From Nymphaea colorata (taxonomy: Eukaryota; Streptophyta; Magnoliopsida; Nymphaeales; Nymphaeaceae): a stretch of DNA of 64,000 nucleotides. The translations under genes were made by a program, and so were the position numbers. Shown here piece by piece: positions 57,501 to 64,000 of the stretch. The stretch is from the NCBI RefSeq assembly GCF_008831285.2, contig NC_045142.1, forward strand, positions 22,259,354 through 22,323,353, written 5' to 3'. Position 1 is the first letter of the stretch; the number at the start of each line of letters is the position of its first letter. Under the pieces are notes generated by a model that was given only the letters and a program-made list of their open reading frames with translations, was not told the origin of the DNA and searched no databases.

Positions 57501-58657
57501 ATATTACATGGTTTTCAAGAATACGAACATGACACATGATTTGCCTTTTTTCGATACTGTTAGGTTAGATGATATGAAATAGAAGGTATAACAACTATAT
57601 AGAGGTAAGCAAGATTCTCATGTTCTCTTGTTCTAATAGACTAATACTTATTTTTAATAGACTAATAGTCTAGTGCTTATTTCATCTGTGGACATAAAAT
57701 GATAAACATGCCACTAGCGTTTTAAATTTTTTTATGTTTGTTTTAATATGTTAGTCACTATTTTTTATTTTGATCAATGCTTCTGTAAGAAAATCAGTAG
57801 AAAGCTCATAATTTCTCTACTGTTTTCTGTATATTTTTTAATTTGTTGAATTCTTGAGATTTTCCGATAAAGAGATACCTTCCGTTGAATAACTGAAGAA
57901 CAGCTCGCGGATAAAAACCTAAGACTGGTATTTGGATAGTGATTCAAACAGATATGTTTGGGAGCTCCCTGTTTGTAGGTGCACCTAAAAGTTCATAGTA
58001 GCGGCTTTACTGGTGTGTTCACATTGCAGTGTCTCATTTATCAAGAGAACCATGCTGTGCGCATTTTACACAATTAGACTGTCTTTCAAGAAACACTTTG
58101 TGCAAACAATCTTGCTACTTTATTTGCAGACTTTTTGTTCTTTTAGCCATTCACAAGATTTTAGCAGCTCTCTATTTGGCTGCTGTGCTTGTTTGACTTG
58201 ATATGATCCTCCTTCAGGCGGCCAGCCCATTGCAAGTGAAATATGCTGATGGGGAACTAGAAAGACTAGGTGAGATTTCGTTATATCAGTATATTTTTTC
58301 CTTTCTTGTTTGTACCCTATATCTTAATCATGCTTACCTGTCCACATAGAACACAAACTTTTTGTTGGAATGCTCCCAAAGACGGTTTCTGAAGCTGAAG
58401 TTTCTGATCTGTTCTCAAAATATGGAAATATCCGAGATCTACAAATTCTAAGGGGTTCTCAACAGACAAGCAAAGGTATGCTCCTTTCTTTCTTTTACAA
58501 ATTTTGTCAGATTCGCCTGAATAAGGTTTGCATGTGGGTTAATGTGCTATTTTGTTATTTTTATGGTGCACTTGCAGGGTGTGCTTTCTTAAAATATGAA
58601 ACAAAGGATCAGGCAATTTCAGCTATAGAAGCTCTCAATGGAAAGCACAGGATGGAG
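45385..58657 (+). CDS. BRN1-like: Bruno/CELF-like RNA-binding protein gene, 5' part (5 exons), continues beyond window
   Basis: Encodes the N-terminal two RRMs of a plant Bruno-like protein of the BRN1/BRN2 type; in Arabidopsis these proteins bind mRNA 3' UTRs and repress flowering regulators such as SOC1. Exons: 45385-45556, 56999-57081, 58218-58269, 58350-58475 and 58578-58657, all GT-AG and phase-consistent. RRM1 has RNP2 LFVGQV (from residue about 18) and RNP1-like GCCFVICP across exon 2. The SPLQVKYADGELERL linker and RRM2 (LFVGMLPK; RNP1 GCAFLKYE) follow. The reading ends in ...LNGKHRME at a gt donor. The rest of the protein, including the third RRM, was not found before 64000. Intron 1 is 11.4 kb because of two LTR-element insertions. 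The following intron exceeds 5.3 kb. Confidence 0.93.
45557..47513. other. Intron 1, left host segment
   Basis: T-rich intron sequence with no coding frame of note. It runs to the ATTCA target duplication (47509-47513) of the solo LTR. Confidence 0.7.
47514..51350 (-). mobile_element. Solo LTR, ~3.84 kb, in intron 1 of the Bruno-like gene
   Basis: Starts TGTCACACCCCAACC and ends GCGTTACA, flanked by perfect ATTCA duplications (47509-47513 and 51351-51355). There is no primer-binding site, coding region or second LTR inside. Read on the minus strand it begins TGTAACG and ends GGTTGGGGTGTGACA, like the long LTRs of Ty3/Gypsy Tekay/Del-type elements, so minus orientation is preferred. It contains a four-unit 272-bp tandem repeat (48786 to about 49830) and a GA/CT-rich end (50880-51130). 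Internal frames (e.g. 48064-48651) show no retroelement domain. Confidence 0.8.
48786..49830. repeat. 272-bp tandem repeat, four units, inside the solo LTR
   Basis: Units begin caaaactt at 48786, 49058, 49330 and 49603 (periods 272, 272, 273). Each holds agtctcgatccgtgat-ggctc, tatctgtcctagacaattat, aatcggggtcgaggag and tagcatgcacatgcaaatgc. Units 2 and 3 are the most alike; 1 and 4 are more diverged, as if the array grew from its centre. Confidence 0.92.
51356..51364. other. Host sliver between solo LTR and Copia element
   Basis: Only nine host bases remain between the solo LTR's right target duplication (51351-51355) and the Copia 5' LTR; the last five (TGACT, 51360-51364) are the Copia duplication. 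The two insertions are thus independent and adjacent. Confidence 0.85.
51365..51650 (+). repeat. 5' LTR of young Copia element
   Basis: 286 bp, TGTTAGAA...TTCTACA. Near its start is an 11-bp-arm inverted repeat (51386-51413, gaaccgggtcc-atatct-ggacccggttc). A TATA-like tttatatt lies near 51472. Confidence 0.97.
51651..51663 (+). other. Primer-binding site
   Basis: tggtatcagagcc directly after the LTR, matching the canonical plant Copia site for initiator tRNA-Met. Confidence 0.95.
51664..52087 (+). promoter_or_regulatory. GC-rich leader of the young Copia element
   Basis: Untranslated leader dominated by gccgcc(g) repeats, with a ~78-bp duplication (gtgacgtcgccctgctctgc... at about 51754 and 51831). 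The pol frame is open through it, but without an ATG; the apparent upstream extension starts at a TTG codon. The segment could form strong RNA structure ahead of the start. Confidence 0.7.
52088..56398 (+). CDS. Intact Copia gag-pol polyprotein, 1436 aa
   Basis: Single frame from the first ATG (52088) to TAG at 56396-56398, the stop lying just inside the 3' LTR. Gag comes first, with a zinc knuckle of CX2CX4HX4C form beginning at C251. The protease has DSGA (D354). The integrase has its zinc-binding region from W489/H490 and the catalytic triad D549, D612, E648 (D-62-D-35-E). The reverse transcriptase has YVDDM at 1113-1117. RNase H has SDADWAG (D1279), and the typical KHVEID...DVLTKG tail closes the protein. 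No stop or frameshift was seen. The nucleotide composition is GC-richer than the surrounding intron. Lineage within Copia was not assigned. Confidence 0.96.
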   Translation: MAEAMGTQKDAVLDTGSASKTENVPLQVTSIRLTKDNYLSWSAALEIGITSRGRLSYITGDKPAPIKSDPQWATWALEDSQVKVWIISSVSSDIQPLILRKPTSFDMWTVLAKMYGRKKRHLRTYQIKRNIYSLTQGDLSVAAFYAALKTKWEELDYHVTDEWTCGSDHSLYWEKEWMDRTFLFLGGLRDEFESIRSQILNGDEIPGIEEVYARVESEEQRRQVMHLDTGHGPSAFVSRASGTGQRPARHCTHCHKLGHSVDFCWDLHPEKRLVRGRPPSGKRSPTVSDSSQSNSSSGAKSKLSPAQLKELQAYISRLSTTPEESSTSEGAQLAQALVASTDQGNPSLGDWIVDSGATHHMTGDSKLFQEYQLSSGKQRVSMADGSSISVAGKGSLSLLNKYHLHNALHVPHIPVNLLSVSSITKELNCNLIFSADHCSLQDLVTGKKIGIGSVTDGLYRLPVQVASALISATSGHLSGVNDRSTVLRWHERLGHLPFQLIKKLFPHLFASVSIDSFACEVCQLAKHVRASYPISLNKSTHPFALVHSDVWGPSGVPTCGGCHYFLTLIDDYSRCTFVYLLRERSEVPAVVKNFVAFVETQFHTTVQAFRTDNAREYVSQSLDEFLKGKGIVHETSCSYTPPQNGIAERKNRHLLNVTRAIMFQRHVPKRYWGDALLTSAHLINRMPTRVLDGQSPYSTLWPTQNPWPLTPRVFGCSCFVHNHSPTLKKLDPRSIKGVFLGYSSTQKGYKCVDPTTSKVYVSRDVTFHEHESYFPVNTLQGECLGNIGEEYSSNQLIQFMEFLDYKVSPSVIDTVTVSNEKGSHMEGVTVDAQPTVARDHLFGKVYVRKEKATVEDVGDEDRTNPNLVISPDDPSPSNEELPIALRKGTRSCTSHPIQRFVSYAKLSTNYKCFITTLSKVVIPRSVDDAKDDPKWLHAMTEEMGALAKNKTWEVVDIPKGTHLVGSKWVYNVKYKPDGTVDRYKARLVAKGFSQKYGIDYLETFAPVAKLKTVRVILALAVHKKWRMDQLDVKNAFLNGHLEEEVYMSMPPGYVQEGKCCHLKKALYGLKQSPRAWFERLRIVMKSTGYKQGNGDHTLFIKQRDGLVSLLLVYVDDMIVTGSDEEENRKMKERLAKEFDLKDLGKLRYFLGIEIARSETGLVMNQRKYTLDLLKETGKLGCRPYLTPMESGTKISIKTGTTLDEEGKGRYQRLVGKLIYLTLTRPDITYAVNVLSQFMHAPTDCHWKSAERVLGYLKNDPGKGLLYTRQDKLTIEGYSDADWAGCTDTRRSTTGYCIFLGGNLVVWRSKRQEVCSRSSAEAEYRAVAMGVTEMLWLKILLTDIGVELGDKMKMYCDNKSAINLANNPVLHDRTKHVEIDRHFIRERIDSKELILPYMKSEDQVADVLTKGLCTSSFEKNVSKLGMFDMYAKLEGEC
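56393..56678 (+). repeat. 3' LTR of young Copia element
   Basis: 286 bp; identical to the 5' LTR except one C-to-T change. Inverted repeat at 56414-56441. Followed by TGACT. Confidence 0.97.
56684..56998. other. Intron 1, right host segment
   Basis: Remaining original intron up to the acceptor cttcccag before exon 2. Without the two insertions and their duplications the intron would be about 2.3 kb. Confidence 0.7.
56999..57081 (+). CDS. BRN1-like: Bruno-like gene exon 2 (RRM1, RNP1)
   Basis: 83 nt, phase 1 in and phase 0 out. Encodes GCCFVICPSRQEADKAISAC ending in ...RTLPG, the RNP1 strand and second helix of RRM1. Confidence 0.92.
57082..58217. other. Intron 2 of the Bruno-like gene
   Basis: T-rich intron (gtaagc...ccttcag), no feature recognised. 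Part of it (57780-57840) resembles the intron sequence at 29020-29110 (tttgat-aa-gcttttgtaag, agaaaactca-aattt), suggesting an old shared dispersed repeat. Confidence 0.5.
58218..58269 (+). CDS. BRN1-like: Bruno-like gene exon 3 (RRM1-RRM2 linker)
   Basis: 52 nt encoding AASPLQVKYADGELERL and one extra base; the YADGELERL linker is a hallmark of plant Bruno-like proteins. Confidence 0.93.
58350..58475 (+). CDS. BRN1-like: Bruno-like gene exon 4 (RRM2 first half)
   Basis: Encodes EHKLFVGMLPKTVSEAEVSD and onward to ...RGSQQTSK; RNP2 is LFVGML. Acceptor cacatag, donor aaag|gtatgc. Confidence 0.93.
58578..58657 (+). CDS. BRN1-like: Bruno-like gene exon 5 (RRM2 second half)
   Basis: Encodes GCAFLKYETKDQAISAIEAL to ...GKHRME; RNP1 is GCAFLKYE. 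The donor gtttgt follows; the next exon is outside the window or beyond the insertions. Confidence 0.92.
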
Positions 58658-59650
58658 GTTTGTGCTTGTTTTACTACTTCTTAACCTAGTGTTCTGGTAG
58701 TCATGGAAGCACTTCATTGGCAGTATATGTTTTGTGACCACTTTTAATCATTATGTTAAAGCTGTACCTGGTGACATAAATATGTGGCTTAGCTTGGTTG
58801 TAGTTCTGTGTAATGGATTGGTCGTCGAGTCGTACATAGTTTGAGTTTGAAGGTTTACTGGTTTTAGCAAGTTGGTTGCATGAATCCTAGTGTGGCCAAG
58901 GGTGCAATTTGTGGTTCTGTTATTGTCCTTTAGTAGTCCAAAGCATGCCTAAGACCTCGGTACCCATCAATTTTTTTTTCCCTTTTATTTTTCCATTTCT
59001 CATTTTTTCTTTTTCGTTTTGCCATTTTCCTTCCTGTTCTTTTTTCCTTCTCCTTCTCCTTCTTCTTACTCTTCTTTTTTCTTTTTCTCTTTTATTGTTT
59101 GTGGCCTGACTAGGCCCCACCTGGCTTTGCGATCTAGAACTTTTTGAAGGTCCACCACGTAGCCTGCCTAGCACTCTTGACTACTAAGGTTATCTCTATT
59201 CCATAGTAAAGTAACAATTCTTTAGAGTGAACCTGTGTTGCTTAGACTTAGAGGAAATGATTACATGTAAAGTTCCATGTTCTTGCTTCAAGCTCAAGAG
59301 GCACCTTTTCTAGAAATAAATGAACTGTATTTATTGTGCATATGATTATATTTCAAAAATATCACTCCCTTGCAATTTTAGCGATTAAAAGTTCTGGTGG
59401 TCCTAGGTGATTGATCTTCTAAAAGTTCTAAACAACCTTATGCCGTCCAAAGAAACTAGGAACTATATATAAAACAAATACGAAAAAAAAAATAATATAC
59501 AAGGGTGTGAATGTGTATATGAGCTGTAAAAGTAAAACTGTATATATAAAGTTACAAACTCTAAAAAGCAGATTTGGGTATAAGTCCAACATGAATCCAA
59601 AAGTAATTATTTTCTGAACATACAAATCCAGTAACAAACATGAAGAAAAT

Positions 59651-59689
<39 letters not shown>

Positions 59690-59852
59690 AAAGCATGCTT
59701 AAAAGACCGATGCTTGGTAAGGGGCTCGGTGGTATCAATTTATACACAACGAGTGATGGTACAATAATTCAGCGAATAAATTCGCCTGTAAAAGTAGCAC
59801 GCATTGAGCGATGCTTTTAAAAAAAGAAAACAGTGACAAGGTAAGCTTTAAG
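58658..59852. other. Start of the large intron after exon 5
   Basis: T-rich intron sequence; pyrimidine-rich block at 58970-59095, (AT)n at 59650-59686. No coding frame supported. Confidence 0.6.
59650..59686. repeat. (AT)n microsatellite
   Basis: About 18 AT units in the intron. Confidence 0.95.
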
Positions 59853-60116
59853 CTATGTCACCAGGGTGCGGCAACCCTGGTGACGCACCCGCGTCGACGC
59901 GACGCGGGTGCTGGTGCGACCCAGATTCGCACCCAACCCGCACCCTATTGATTTCAGTTTTTTTTATCAAAATTGATATTATTAATATATTATAATAATA
60001 AATTAATAATAATAATAAATACCCTCCCCGCACCGCCGCACCGTAATTTTTTGAGATGTAGCACATTGGCACCCGCATCCGCACCCGCACCGACACCCTG
60101 CATTCTGGTGACATAG
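59853..60116. mobile_element. 264-bp MITE with perfect 8-bp target duplication
   Basis: Terminal inverted repeats ctatgtcaccagggtgcgg (left) and the reverse complement of ctatgtcaccagaatgcagg (right). Flanked by GCTTTAAG on both sides (59845-59852 and 60117-60124). The interior is GC-rich at both ends (gcacccgc motifs, cgcgtcgacgcgacgcg palindrome) and AT-rich in the middle. An 8-bp duplication fits a hAT-type non-autonomous element. No coding capacity. Confidence 0.88.
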
Positions 60117-60389
60117 GCTTTAAGCTTTACAAGATTCGCCAGTACAGTGATCAAAAGAAGACAAAGATGACTCATGACTAAGACTTCTGCTTTAGGTGCA
60201 ATGATCAGAAGACGACAGATGACTCATTGGGTTGCTTTTTGGCTCCGAATATATTCGTGTCGGAGTTTTGTCATCATTCTTCTTTTGCAACGCTAGAAGT
60301 ACAAAGAAAGAAAATCTTGGCAGAGCATATTTTCCAAATATCCTGAAAAACATGCTCACAGGCAGTCCCAGCTACAGCTACAGCCTACA

Positions 60390-61224
60390 AGCTCGCTATG
60401 GTGGTAACTCAGAAGCGGATGTCTTCAGATCAGGCATGGAAAATTTTACCGTTTACCTTCTCAAGTCGAGTGGCAAATTGGTGGAAGTTTCTGCCAAACT
60501 CTGAGAAAATCAAAATTATGAACGATGATTTATCAGTTTTGGGCAACCGCATAATTCTCGAATTTCAGCCCAACCTTCTGGCACACTAGTCATCTGATTG
60601 GTTGATGTTTACGAAGAGAAAGTTGAAGGACCTAAGCCAATTTGAGCAATATGCAGAGGATTATCTCAACGAAGCATACCGCTTAGGCGCACATGCCCTC
60701 TCAACAATCGGTATGTCCTTCCTTGCTTCGTTACCAGAATCACTTGGTAACATTGTGTTAGACGAGTTATCACATAGAAATATCCTGGTCGAAAGTTTGA
60801 ATCTGGTTGATCTACAACAGATTGTCCGACAAAAGATTAAAAAGCTCTGTTACCGACTTAAGGCAAACACTGAACTGCCTAAAGTTGAAAAAAATATTTG
60901 TAGTCAGATTGACAAAGCAGAAGAATATAATCTGCCAAAAAGATTCAAACCAAGGTTCAGACGAACCAAAACGAGGAGGCCGTTCAAGCCATTCAGATTC
61001 TTCCGGAGAAGGAGAGATAGTGACAAAAAAAAGACGACAGGTGTTTTGCCTGCCGAAGGAAGGGACATTATGCAAATAAATGCCCACACAGAGCTCCTAG
61101 ACAAATCAAGATGATGTTTGAAGTCCCAGAAATCGAAAAAGACTGGGATCTGATAGAAAATGAGGCAGAATTTGAAGAATGCGTCAAAAATAAAAATGTG
61201 TTCTATCTAGAAAGTGTTTTATGA
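60390..61224 (+). pseudogene. Endogenous pararetrovirus-like coat-protein fragment
   Basis: Fragmented frames in one direction: 60398-60589, 60602-61114 and a third frame from about 61030 to 61224. The pieces show, in order, a helical capsid-like region, a Lys/Arg-rich stretch (about 60930-61035) and a CX2CX4HX4C zinc knuckle at 61042-61083, then an acidic tail. This order is that of coat proteins of plant pararetroviruses (Caulimoviridae). Stops near 60587 and a frame change at the A8 run (61025-61032) break it. No movement protein, protease or reverse transcriptase was found next to it. A Ty3/Gypsy Gag is the main alternative. Confidence 0.55.
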
Positions 61225-61727
61225 AGATGATGAAACAATGAGCATCCTTACAGAATCATCGTCAGAAGCAGCAGGACACATTTGCATGGTAGCAAAAAAA
61301 AGGAAAAGAGAAGTCATGATCTCAACATAATCTGAATCAGAACCTGACGAGTTAGAATGCAAAAGCGAATTTTGCAACAATTTTGCATCAACCAGTCCCT
61401 ATGAGATTATTCATAGTAACAGTAGTGAAAAGGACACTAACTCGGACGACTCAACTTCAGAAGAATCAGGTTCAAAAAATAGCAGAGTATACTCAGATGA
61501 TGAAGTCTCAATAGCCCCAAAACAACAAGAGAAATGGGCGGTCTCAAAAAAGGTTGCAAAGGCAATACAGGAAAAAGGTACAACTCCTATCAATTTCTAG
61601 AATTTTACACCAAAAAGTAGCCTCAAAACTTTTGAGATCAAACAGATCAAAAAGATGTCCTTATCTGATCTTTCCGTAATTATCCCAGTTTAAATAGCTA
61701 CGGATAAAAAAGGAAAATGGAAAAAAG
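61225..61727. other. Degenerate tail beside the pararetrovirus-like fragment
   Basis: Ser/Glu/Asp-rich broken frames on the plus strand, possibly continuing the same viral relic. It is cut at 61727 by the LTR of the third Copia element, so the relic is older than that insertion. Confidence 0.4.
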
Positions 61728-62005
61728 TGTTAGCGTATGGGGATCGGGTCTGTTCAGACCCGATCCATTCTCCTTATATCCACACGCCTAAAGTTACTAG
61801 GCGGTGGCTCTCTTGTAATATTTTATAATTTTATGTACAAATCTGTTGTAACCTATTAGGGTTATTCTTTTAATTAAAAGATTAAGGAACGCAAGGCTTG
61901 TGTTAAGCCGGCTGCTCCCTTTCCTCCATCGTCTTCTTTCATCCTCTCCTCTCAATATATCTGTTTTGCATACGGAGAGACGAGTACTTTGTGAAGATTC
62001 TTACA
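61728..62005 (+). repeat. 5' LTR of the third Copia element
   Basis: 278 bp, TGTTAGCG...TCTTACA, followed by tggtatcagagcc. A near-perfect palindrome (ggatcgggtctg-tt-cagacccgatcc, 61741-61766) sits 13 bp in. A TATA-like cttatatcc lies at about 61773. Confidence 0.9.
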
Positions 62006-62018
62006 TGGTATCAGAGCC
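62006..62018 (+). other. Primer-binding site
   Basis: tggtatcagagcc directly after the LTR, initiator tRNA-Met type. Confidence 0.93.
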
Positions 62019-62211
62019 AGGTTGCATCGTCCTCCGGTGAGTGATTTCAGTTTGATGTGATTAGCCCTAATTTGCCCTAAATTCTTTCTTTTCTGGCATG
62101 GTCATCCCTCTTTTCAGTTTCTGCCCTAAATCTTGCGTGATTTTCCCTAATCGTTGTGCCCTAATTTTCTTATCGTTTTGCCCTAATTTCTGTCGTTGCC
62201 CTAAATCAATT

Positions 62212-63123
62212 ATGGATCAGCCGACTCCCTCTCTTCTATCTTCTAGCTTTCTCTCCCAACTTATTTCTCAAAAGCTGAATCATAGTAACTATTTGACTTG
62301 GAAACGTCAAATAGTCCCTTTTATTAAAAGTCATAGACTCTACGGGCATATCGATGGGACCACTCCAGCACCTCCTATGTATATTGACCGTGAAGTGAAG
62401 AAGACCGTAGTGGGAGATCAAGCTGCTGGGGCTGCGGCTATGAGTGAAATCAGATTTGAATATGAAACCATTACTGAAAATAATCCTGAGTATGAAGTTT
62501 GGCTGGCTCACGACCAGTCCCTTGTTGCCTATATTACTTCTACTTTGTCAGAGGAAGTATTAGGAGGTATTGATGATGATTTAACAGCCCTAGAGTTGTG
62601 GTCTACCCTTGCCACCACGTATTCTCAAGTATCCGAAGCACGTTTTCTGCAGTTAAGAAGGCAATTTCAGGACATCAAGCGTGGGATGCGTACTGTTTTG
62701 GAATATTTGAATGAAATTAAAAGTGTAAGTGATCAACTTGCTGCCATTGGACATCCCGTTAGCGACAAGGACAAAGTGCAACAAGCCTTGAGTGGACTGG
62801 GAACAGATTTTGATATTTTTTGCACAGCCTTGGAAGTCCTACCTATTCTTCCATCTTTCGAAGATTTCAAGGCTAAGTTATTCCAACACGAAGCTAGTTG
62901 TGTTCAGCGACATAATTTGATTCCTTCCAACAGTCACAATGTACTGATCACAGGGACACATGCATTGCAAGGGAATCGCACTCGTACTTGGATTCCTCAG
63001 GCAGGAATGGGAAGAGGGATTCTCCCAACACCACAGGGCATGAACACTACTTCTGCCACATCTAGAAGGGTTCCGACTTGTTTCTATTGCAACAAGAGGG
63101 GGCATGTAAAGTCAGAATGTTGA
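62212..63123 (+). CDS. Copia Gag, ended by UGA right after the zinc knuckle
   Basis: 303 codons from the ATG at 62212 (preceded by repeated tgccctaa motifs in the leader). It contains the usual Copia Gag N-terminal domain (NYLTWKRQI; LWSTLATTYSQ; QLRRQFQDIKRG) and a CX2CX4HX4C knuckle from C290. TGA at 63121-63123 follows the last Cys directly. The frame then continues open to the window edge. The in-frame upstream extension to 62098 starts with an ATG too, but the leader repeats make 62212 more likely. Confidence 0.88.
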   Translation: MDQPTPSLLSSSFLSQLISQKLNHSNYLTWKRQIVPFIKSHRLYGHIDGTTPAPPMYIDREVKKTVVGDQAAGAAAMSEIRFEYETITENNPEYEVWLAHDQSLVAYITSTLSEEVLGGIDDDLTALELWSTLATTYSQVSEARFLQLRRQFQDIKRGMRTVLEYLNEIKSVSDQLAAIGHPVSDKDKVQQALSGLGTDFDIFCTALEVLPILPSFEDFKAKLFQHEASCVQRHNLIPSNSHNVLITGTHALQGNRTRTWIPQAGMGRGILPTPQGMNTTSATSRRVPTCFYCNKRGHVKSEC

Positions 63124-64000
63124 CACAACCCGCAGAACAAAAATAATCAGATTAGACGTGAGAACAAGGCAGCAGCAGGGTCAGCTTCATCATCATTTGG
63201 ATCTAATGTTTCAGCAGACGTACAGCAACTCCTCATGACAGCCCTGTCTAAGCTTCATTTGAAACAAAACGAGCAAGGAGAATGGTATGTGGACTCTGGA
63301 GCAACAGCTCATGTTACTGGTGACGCAGGTAATCTCTCTAGTGCTCTCCCTTATTTAGATAAAGGCTCAGTTGTCACGGGAGATGGTTCCCATCACACAA
63401 TATCACACATTGGAAATGTACAAATTTCTATGGGCTCTTCTTCGATTCCATTAAAGAATGTTCTTGTTGTTCCAAGTGTCAAGAAAAATATTATTTCAGT
63501 GTCCAAGCTTATTGATGATACTCAATCCTCTGTTGAATTCACACCCTCTTCTGTTTATGTCAAGGATGCTCGAACCAAGAAGACATTCGCTGAGGGCACT
63601 CGCAAAGGAGATATGTATGTCCTTGAAGGAGCTCCACAGATGTCAAAATCTCGCCTTTCCGATTCATGTTTTCCAAGTCATAGTGAAGTCAATGTCACAG
63701 AGTATAATAAACCATCAATTTGGCATGGTCGGTTAGCTCATTGTAGTCAATCTTTTGTTCGAAATCTTGTTGCAGACGGGCTCTTAGATAAGTCCAGTCT
63801 GAGTTCTGTCAGTGAGTCCAGCATGTGCTCGAGTTGTCATATTTGTAAGAGCCATGCCCTTCCTTTTCAATTAATAAATAAAAGAGCTCCAAAGGTTTTT
63901 GACACCATATATTCTGATGTTTGGGGGCTTGCTCCAGTTCTTTCTTCTTCTGGGAGTAGATACTATGTCATTTTTGTTGATTCATATTCCCGACATACTT
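63124..64000 (+). CDS. Copia pol start: protease and integrase N-part, same frame as Gag
   Basis: The same frame as Gag is open from 63124 to the end of the window. The protease motif WYVDSGA has its Asp at codon 361 (63292), and later NVLVVPSVKKNIISVSKL is the usual protease C-part. The integrase zinc-binding region starts at W504 (WHGRLAH...CSSCHICK), and the first catalytic Asp is in YSDVWG (D569). One codon, the UGA at 63121, separates this from Gag. The 3' end is truncated by the window. Confidence 0.88.

Larger units (their letters stand above)
61728..64000 (+). mobile_element. Third Copia element, 5' part only (runs off the window)
   Basis: 5' LTR, primer-binding site, gag, protease and the start of the integrase are present; reverse transcriptase, RNase H and the 3' LTR lie outside. 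The five bases before the LTR are AAAAG; the other target duplication cannot be checked. Sense orientation relative to the Bruno-like gene. Confidence 0.93.

Overview
The window is plant nuclear DNA, almost certainly from an angiosperm. It has spliced genes with GT-AG introns and AT-rich introns, plant-specific protein architectures (a DnaJ/zinc-ribbon/DUF3444 protein and a Bruno-like RRM protein), two nuclear tRNA-Pro genes, many AT/GA microsatellites, and several Copia elements whose primer-binding sites match initiator tRNA-Met. The long, transposon-filled introns suggest a medium to large genome. I cannot name the species.

Layout. (1) 971-2233 (-): a single-exon gene for a zinc-ribbon/coiled-coil protein. 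A decayed paralogue lies at 6290-7145 (-). Its upstream flank was hit by a degenerate Copia element (8001-12505, 5-bp target duplication GAGAG). (2) 12.8-15.2 kb: about 2.3 copies of a ~1-kb tandem repeat ending in an (AT)n tract. (3) 18044-21460 (+): a single coding exon for a 1138-residue J-domain protein with the same type of zinc ribbon as gene 1 and two DUF3444 domains. (4) 23852-23923 (+) and 24991-25062 (-): two inverted tRNA-Pro genes that differ at only two bases, one being the anticodon wobble base. (5) 25370-35537 (+): an eight-exon gene for an MDC1/PTIP-like protein with a C-terminal tandem BRCT pair. Exon 2 is one base short, which breaks the frame in this sequence. (6) 35.5-45.4 kb: intergenic, with candidate MITE/SINE remnants and short tandem duplications. 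(7) 45385-58657 (+, continuing past the window): a Bruno/CELF-like RNA-binding protein gene. Intron 1 (11.4 kb) holds a 3.8-kb solo LTR and, 14 bp away, a young, structurally intact Copia element (51365-56678; LTRs differ at 1 of 286 positions). The intron after exon 5 holds a 264-bp MITE with perfect 8-bp target duplications, a decayed caulimovirid-like coat-protein fragment, and the first 2.3 kb of a third Copia element that runs off the edge.

The host genes have no evident shared pathway: a co-chaperone-like protein, a DNA-damage-response adaptor, an mRNA regulator and tRNA genes. The main story is genome structure: gene duplication and decay at the left, and successive insertions swelling the introns of one RNA-binding protein gene at the right. 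No bacterial-type operon, CRISPR array or clearly new multi-gene system was seen. All similarity statements come from reading motifs by eye; no database search was run.
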